Position numbers and translations under genes: made by a program. This document shows, piece after piece, positions 58,101 to 64,000 of a DNA stretch of 64,000 nt. A model generated the notes under the pieces. It saw only the letters and a list, made by a program, of their open reading frames with translations, made no database searches and was not told the DNA's origin. Source of the DNA: Strigamia acuminata (lineage: Eukaryota > Arthropoda > Chilopoda > Geophilomorpha > Linotaeniidae); the NCBI GenBank assembly GCA_949358305.1, contig OX442318.1, positions 854,501-918,500 on the forward strand. The letters are read 5' to 3'. Positions within the stretch are counted from its first letter, which is position 1. Every line of letters begins with the position of its first letter.

Positions 58101-61100
58101 TGACTTCGATATGTGTATCTCGACTTTACATAATGTCGTCTGCTCTTATTATTGTTACATCGAGATGCAATTGTTATATTGTTTACATGCACGGGTCACA
58201 TTATCTATTATTTATATATATTTATGTTTATCGTGTCGATCACGACAGTGTTTTGTACACATTATAAACCCAATTCTATTTTTAAAGGCTTTTATTTAAC
58301 TTGACATGACTGTGTGTTCTGAAAGGTACGGCATAGGGTGGAATCTCATACATAGCTGGAATCTGGAATCTGGAATCTCATGGAATCTGTTTGAATCTAC
58401 ATTGATTCCAATTTAACTGGCCAGGGTTTGTACGTGGAGAACTGAGTCCAACTGAATTTGCAAGTTTTTTTTATTCGAAAATACAAAATACAAAAGTGCA
58501 CTGACGAGTGAGCGGGTTTTCATCAAATTCTCAAAGGAAATAATATAAAAAGCTAAAGTAAATTGATGAAAAACTAAATTGTTGTTTTTATCTTATTCGA
58601 ATTGTTATTACATGCTCTCTCTGCTTTCCTGTTGCATGTCATCAGTTCCAATTTTCTCCCCTTTTCACATTTCCTACCGTTGTCTTACGTGTTTAATCCA
58701 AGTTTCAGCTTAAACCTGCTAACTTGGCAACTGATGACGTCATGCTTTGGATTTTGGGCAACTGGTTTTGTCGCGCGTATTGTGATTGTTGTTACATATC
58801 ATAACTATTAACTACAACAATTTAGTTTATCATCAATAAAGATGGGTTACGAATCTGAATCGCTATAGATGGTTTCCATCTTTGGAGTAGGGATTTTAGA
58901 GATCAAATCTCAGCACAGAATAAAGAATGTTCACTCCCAAGATTTTGTCAAAAGTACATTGTTAAGTTTTCACCAAGATGGCGGGACACTACACGTTTTT
59001 AACCCACTCAGTGCACTTGACCTTTAAATTTGAAGGAAAATTATTTCCAATAACTGTAATTCTCTATGAAATTCTAGAAAATTCGCATTTTTTGGTGTCT
59101 AGGAAATATTTAACGATTTATTTTTCCTATTCACCTATTTTTCCAGGTACACAGCCTTTTTTTTTTTACATTTTTTACAAGGTTTTTTTTGCAACTTATC
59201 TACCACGTTAAAACAGAATTACCGTACTGCCTCATTTAAACGCCCGGGCGTTTAATTCTTTTTTTGGGCCGACCCCCTCCCGGTAAAGTCAGTTCGGGCC
59301 CGGCGTCTAAATGAACCCGGGCGTTTAAATGAGGCAGTACGGTAGGTCTACTGTATTTGTTTCTACCTGTTTTATGCTTTCTGCAGACTCCAAATACTGT
59401 TGAAACACATGTGCTGTTGAACTACAAACAAATCTTGTAAGTGAAAAGCAATACTATACTCTTGTTCGACTCAAAAGGGTGGCCTTCTCCCATTGGCCGA
59501 GCCATATCACTGGTGTAGTGATCCAAAAATATAAAACCAAACACCAGAAATGCATTACAATGTGCAGACATTGTAATCGATTGCCTAGGTAACGGCCAAA
59601 ATTTCAAAATTAACTTATGTGCTTTCCAGACAAAGCAACCGATCAACAGAACAAACATGAGTTTTGCATTTGTATGTTTACAGAACTGAATTTCATAAAA
59701 GGAAGTAACATTTTTTAATAATAATAATCAAAGTCATATCAACTTAAATGGTAATAGCAATCACAAAACATAATAAAAATAAAAACTACTTCTCCTAAAG
59801 GTAGTAATACAGACTGGAGTTAGGAGTAATGCGGCTCGGCCAATGGGAGAAGGCCACCCTTTTGAGTCGAACAAAAGTATACAATCAATCTGCAGCATAT
59901 TGTTGTGTAACAATAGAAAAAACATGGTCAAGGGCTTTGCAAAATTAAAAAAAAGTAGACTAAAATTAAATCAGGATTTGATTTGATTTGTTATCATACA
60001 ATAAAAAAACTTTTTTGAATTTTTTGAAAAAAGTCCATTAATTTACAGAATACTCTGTTTCCTAATAAATCTGTTTATCAATATATTAATCGTAAGGAGT
60101 CTCTGTGTATGTGTTTGTGTCTGTCTGACCTCTACAAGTATCTCCTCGAAACCAGTGGACAGATTTTGGCCAAAATTTGGCCAAAATCTAAAATGACTTA
60201 TTCATGTGGTTCCCTTGTGAGTCAAAAGTCTGATCCTCTCATATATTTCCTGAGCAATTGCATCTAGGCCAACGTTGATGAAGCGATCGTAAAGGAAGTT
60301 GGGTGAGAGCAATCCAATGATGATGTCATCAATTTTGACCTTGAAAGCTATTTTTAAGGTCATTCACTCGCTAACTTCTAAACCAATCGGGTTAGAGCAA
60401 AAAGGTCAATTACAAAGTTGTAGAGCACTATCAAATTAGTACTATCCAACAACTTATCTTAGGCATCTTAAGTTAAATGTTTTCATTTTAAAATGAAAAC
60501 AAATTAGCTGAAATAAAGCCTGCCATTGTGGCAAAAATTAAATTTCTACGGCAAAAGTACTGAATTTCTCAAATAAATGTATTTAAATGTGCATTATCAT
60601 GCAAGTCCACAAGAAAAATCACTACCGTTTTTTAATGCCTCAATAATTTTTTTTTCACAAGAATAAAAAATTCCATTTTGCTGATTTTTTTCTGATTTGT
60701 TTCCTTTTTAAAAAGAAAACATTTAACTTAAGATGACTAAGATAAGTTGGATAGTACTAATTTGATGGTGCTCTATAACTTTGTAATTGACTTTTTTGCT
60801 CTAACTCGATTGGTTTAGAAGTTAACGAGTGAATGATCTTGAAAATGGCCTTCAAGGACAAATTTGATGATATCATTGGATTTCTCTCACCCAACTTCCT
60901 ATACGATCGCTTCATCAAAGTTGGCCTAGATGCCATTGCTCAGGAAATATTTGAGGGAGTCAGACTTTTGACTCACCCTGTTTTTTTTTCGCTAATACTA
61001 CCAAAACGACAACATATTTCACCCTTACGCACCGAAGGGTTTAATTGCACGAAATGCTATACATTTTGGAATGCATTAATTGGGCAAATTTAAAAATATT

Positions 61101-63342
61101 TTAAAAATATATTTTTGAACCAAATGGGCTGTTTGAATTTATACTTTCAGATCTCGGGATCTCGGGATCTCGGTCTCGGCAATCTCGGGCTTTTTTTTTT
61201 GGGAAATCTCGGTCTCGTTAAACCGAGATTTCGTCCCGAGATATGTACGAGATACGTACAAAAGTTCAAAACCAATTTTGAACGGGCCAAAACGGTTTTG
61301 ATTGGTTTTGAACGGGCCAAAACGGTTTTGATTGGTTTTGAACGGGCCAAAACGGCATTGTTACGTTTTTAGCACTATTTTCGCCCGCATTTGTTCCATC
61401 TATTGCGGCCGAAGCTCGGCTGCAGTTGTACGATCAAATGCAGCCGATTTTCGCCCGCATTTGTTCCATCTAATGCGGCCGAAGCTCGGCTGCAGTTGTA
61501 CGATCAAATGCAGCCGATTTTCGGCCGCATTTGTTCCATCTAATGCGGCCGAAGCTCGGCTGCAGTTGTACGATCAAATGCAGCCAATTTTCGCCCGCAT
61601 TTGTTCCATCTAATGCGGCCGAAGCTCGGCTGCAGTTGTACGATCAAATGCAGCCGATTTTCGCCCGCTTTTGTTCCATCTAATGCGGCCGAAGCTCGAC
61701 TGCAATTGTACGATCAAATGCAGCCGATTTTCGGCCGCATTTGTTCCATCTAATGCGGCCGAAGCTCGGCTGCAATTGTACGATCAAAAAAGATTAAAAT
61801 CGTGGTAAAAACAATAAAATATAAACAAAACCGTGCTAAAAAATATCAAAAAAAATTTAAAACGTCCTAAGAAATGTCGAAAATTGATTAAAATCGCGTA
61901 AAAATGTGTTTTTGATCAATTTTGAACTTTTTCGATAAAATCTCGTTTTTGATCTCGGTCTCGTACGAGATCTCGTCTCGGGACGAGTGCATCTCGTCTC
62001 GGAAATACGAGATTTTGAAATGACCGAGAATCTGAAAGTATAGTTTGAATTACAATTGACATGTTAAGGTGTCCACAGGAGAATCACAAGAATGAGTTCA
62101 AAACCAGGAAAAATATATTGCACGTCATGAAACATACGGATAAAATATATTTGATTTCCAAATTTCACTTACATTGGCTGCTAAAATATTACACTCTGCG
62201 GCGGCTTTCCATAATTTGAGTGGATCGTTTGCGAATTTAGTTGACGGATGAAGTAAGTCAAAGAGCTGGAAACGACGAGCATCCATTTTCTGTCGTTCAA
62301 CAAAATCCTCTTTAGCTTTTAATATTTCCTGAGTTTCTGTACAAATGATGACGAGTGGATGATGAATTATTTTGTCTCTGACGAGAGTCATCGTTTTGAC
62401 GAGTGGATAATCAAAGTAAGAATTAATTGAAATGTAAATTTGGTGAATGGAGATAAAAATTAGAAATAGCAGCACGACATTTTTCAATTTATTTTTTTTG
62501 TCGGGCGTTTTCTGCTTTTCTTTTAGTATTTCTTGAATTTTATCTCGCAACTGGCGATCTTTGCTTTTCCTTTTTTTGTACACAATTAGAAGCATTTTGC
62601 AGCAGTGAACAAATATTTCAACGAGCATTAAACATGACATTCCAAAATATAGTCCGATGTTTCCGCCAATGTCGCATAGTAAAGTGATTATGTCGTAAGA
62701 ATGTCGTTCTTGCAATGTCCGAACGTAATTATTCACAGCAAAGACTTCGATAATAGTATCATTATTCTCAGAATGAGGTGATTGATAACGGTTCATGCTG
62801 AGCTGTGTCACTTTACATACACCAAGACATTTGCACCTGTAGTAAGCATTAGCCCACACGTCTTGTTGTTTTCTTAGATAAGTGTTATTGCATTCTGGTA
62901 GGTTTCGTGCATCATGAAACGGATATCTGAAATCGAAATTAGTGTTCCTTTAGTGTGTTGAGTAACTATTGTGATCAAAGAAGTTAATGAACAACACACG
63001 GCTTTAGTATTTGTGAGTCTCGAGCGAACGTTTGTTTGTTAAACTAAATAGACTGCCTTATTCTTTTTACAACCTGGGTTATACACCCAGATAACCCCTA
63101 GTCGTCGTACCGACGTAATATGTGGACGAGGGCGAGACGTGGAGCTGAGTGAAAGGTCCTTAGTTGGCCGTCCCGAGGCTCACAGTATTATTAATTACAA
63201 CGTTTAAATAAACAGCCTATCTGGATATTGTTTGATTAGAACTAAAATTATACCTGCAAGTCATAACTCTCATGACACAATGCAGCAAACATCCTTGTAA
63301 ATTGTCATCGCAAGGATTTCGCTTAGTGTTGATGAAGTGATA
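55138..63342 (-). CDS. DEG/ENaC-type channel, two fused units (copy 5), 5' end outside window
   Basis: Visible exons 5' to 3': 63254-63342 (exon 5), 62173-62926 (6), 59367-59421 (7), 57865-57941 (8), 57589-57684 (9), 56424-56533 (10), 55138-55477 (11); all join in frame. Exons 1-4 with the first TM1 lie beyond 64000. Exon 6 encodes YPFHDARNLPECNNTY, Cys-rich CKCLGVCKV, TM2 with CDIGGNIGLYFGMS, a Lys-rich linker, the second TM1 and SYFDYP, then HPLVIIC where the other copies have FP. Exon 7 is the shortest of the set and its core is GVCRKHKT, diverged from GICTQFKK. Exon 11 ends with IWTGLSIFALIQHLN. Introns 6-9 are expanded by transposons. A possible duplicated exon lies between exons 8 and 9. 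Exon 9's donor (gttatg) is atypical. Probably functional, but the missing 5' part prevents a firm call. Confidence 0.85.
57053..57218. mobile_element. hAT-type MITE, caggggttctcaaac family, 166 bp
   Basis: Ends caggggttctcaaac and gtttgggaaacgctg, with 8-bp duplication ctgtatag at 57045-57052 and 57219-57226. Shorter relative of 12178-12477. Confidence 0.85.
57752..57802 (-). other. Possible 51-nt cassette exon in copy 5
   Basis: A local tandem duplication (about 57683-57756 and 57800-57869) copied the exon 9 acceptor and the exon 8 donor. Between the copied sites lies an open 51-nt segment, phase 0 at both ends, coding for a 17-residue peptide ending YVNPKLQVDRA, parallel to exon 8's end KVSRA. 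Both sites are canonical (ccag, gtaaga). Confidence 0.35.
59222..59342. mobile_element. 121-bp TA-target MITE
   Basis: Ends ccgtactgcctcatttaaac and gtttaaatgaggcagtacgg, flanked by TA. It ends 24 bp from the exon 7 donor of copy 5. Related sequence occurs at about 80-160. Confidence 0.85.
59457..59879. mobile_element. TACTC-family MITE, 423 bp
   Basis: Inverted ends tactcttgttcgactcaaaa and ttttgagtcgaacaaaagta, TA at 59455-59456 and 59880-59881. Contains ggccgagccatatcactggt, shared with the element inside exon 11 of copy 1. Confidence 0.85.
60217..60977. repeat. Imperfect inverted repeat, arms about 270 bp
   Basis: gtgagtcaaaagtctgatcc at the left and its relative gtcagacttttgactcac at the right. 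The arms match over much of 60217-60490 and 60710-60977. The right arm keeps a reading frame starting MAFKDKFDDIIGFLSPNF. No target duplication identified; probably an old foldback element. Confidence 0.65.
61140..62042. mobile_element. 903-bp element with 9-bp target duplication
   Basis: Termini tatactttcagat and atctgaaagtata are inverted, followed by ctcggg/gagatctcg palindromic blocks. Flanked by gtttgaatt at 61131-61139 and 62043-62051. The interior holds a 30-bp repeat (61262-61355) and a 70-bp minisatellite (61381-61790). Confidence 0.8.
61381..61790. repeat. 70-bp minisatellite inside the 903-bp element
   Basis: Six copies at an exact 70-bp spacing, each beginning tcgcccgcatttgttccatc or tcggccgcat and containing gaagctcggctgca. 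Confidence 0.95.
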
Positions 63343-64000
63343 CTGAAAAAAACATGCTCCAGTTAAATTCAGATGCAACAACTTCAAGAACACGTGAAAT
63401 AAGAGAAATTATTTTCCTAAACAGCACTGAAGCATACACAGTAAGAAAGTATCTTTGATGTGATTTGCAATTCAGATACCCAAGTAACATCCGAAGGAAT
63501 ATTTGGGGCCTAATACTGCATGAATATGACAAAGATTTGAATCTGGTTCACTTTAACGACCACATTTTAGCGACACCGCAATAGCTAAAATGACCCGAGC
63601 GCTAAAGTGAACGTCGATTAAAATCTTATATAAAAATCTTATAAATTTAATCAAAATTATTCCAAAATCTAATAAATTAAATTAAAAATATCCCAAAATC
63701 TAATAAATTTAAGCAAAACTATTCCAAAATATGTCAAAGTGCATACATTTTTTTCAACACTAATCACAAAATTCTGAAATTTATCCAAATCCACTTCCTT
63801 GTTAGTCAACCTGTCACCAACAACACCGCTCCTTTCACCTCAACCCTCAAACGCATCCAACGAGCAATTAGAAAATAAATGATTGACATAAAATGCAAAT
63901 CCCAAAAAATTCCTCCATATTTGACTATGACAGCTTAATCTTGGCTGACAACACAATACCCCAAATATCATAACCAGAAATTCCTGTCCCTTTCCCACAA
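63343..64000. other. Intron 4 of copy 5, partial
   Basis: AT-rich with no exon-like homology to exon 4 of the other copies. A cccaagtaacatccg motif at 63480 resembles the terminus of the nested element at 4800-10143, so a related insertion may begin here. Confidence 0.4.

Overview
This 64-kb window is nuclear DNA from an invertebrate animal. Its genes are split by canonical GT/AG introns, the intergenic and intronic DNA is AT-rich and packed with small DNA transposons and minisatellites, and the clear orthologues are animal housekeeping genes. I cannot place it more precisely than a non-vertebrate metazoan.

The main content is a cluster of five paralogous genes related to the DEG/ENaC (degenerin / epithelial sodium channel) family, called here copies 1 to 5. 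Copy 1 (+) spans 724-15520, copy 2 (-) 21683-16821, copy 3 (+) 24613-28410, copy 4 (-) 50102-45602, and copy 5 (-) runs from beyond the window edge through 63342 down to 55138. I rebuilt their exons by hand. Each is an 11-exon gene for a protein of about 760-795 residues that contains TWO channel units in one polypeptide: TM1-ectodomain-TM2, then a basic linker, then TM1-ectodomain-TM2. One uninterrupted exon (exon 6) encodes TM2 of the first unit, the linker and TM1 of the second unit in every copy. The intron phases run 0,1,0,0,2 in the first half and again 0,1,0,0,2 in the second half, which is what an in-frame tandem duplication and fusion of a six-exon ancestor would leave. Copies 2 and 4 are intact from end to end. 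Copy 5 is intact as far as visible, with exons 1-4 outside the window. Copy 1 has its last exon interrupted by a 210-bp MITE, and copy 3 carries two frameshifts.

Three single-copy housekeeping genes sit in the middle: mitochondrial prolyl-tRNA synthetase (PARS2, +, 28711-31572), serine palmitoyltransferase subunit 1 (SPTLC1, -, 37193-31626) and UDP-N-acetylhexosamine pyrophosphorylase (UAP1, +, 38267-44329). PARS2 and SPTLC1 converge tail to tail with 53 bp between their stop codons. SPTLC1 and UAP1 diverge from a roughly 1-kb shared upstream interval. Their introns hold many minisatellites with 20-bp or 41-bp units. They have no evident functional link to the channels.

The rest is transposon debris that can often be delimited to the base by target-site duplications: hAT-type elements (8-bp TSD), TA-target MITEs, a TTAA MITE, TG...CA elements with 4-bp TSD that look like solo LTRs, and two foldback elements with 9-bp TSD. 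One hAT element carries an apparently identical 138-bp piece of copy 2's last exon. A nested 5.5-kb insertion carries a broken RIOK1 kinase fragment. A decayed copy of PARS2 exon 1 lies downstream of copy 1, suggesting that the channel-PARS2 junction was segmentally duplicated.
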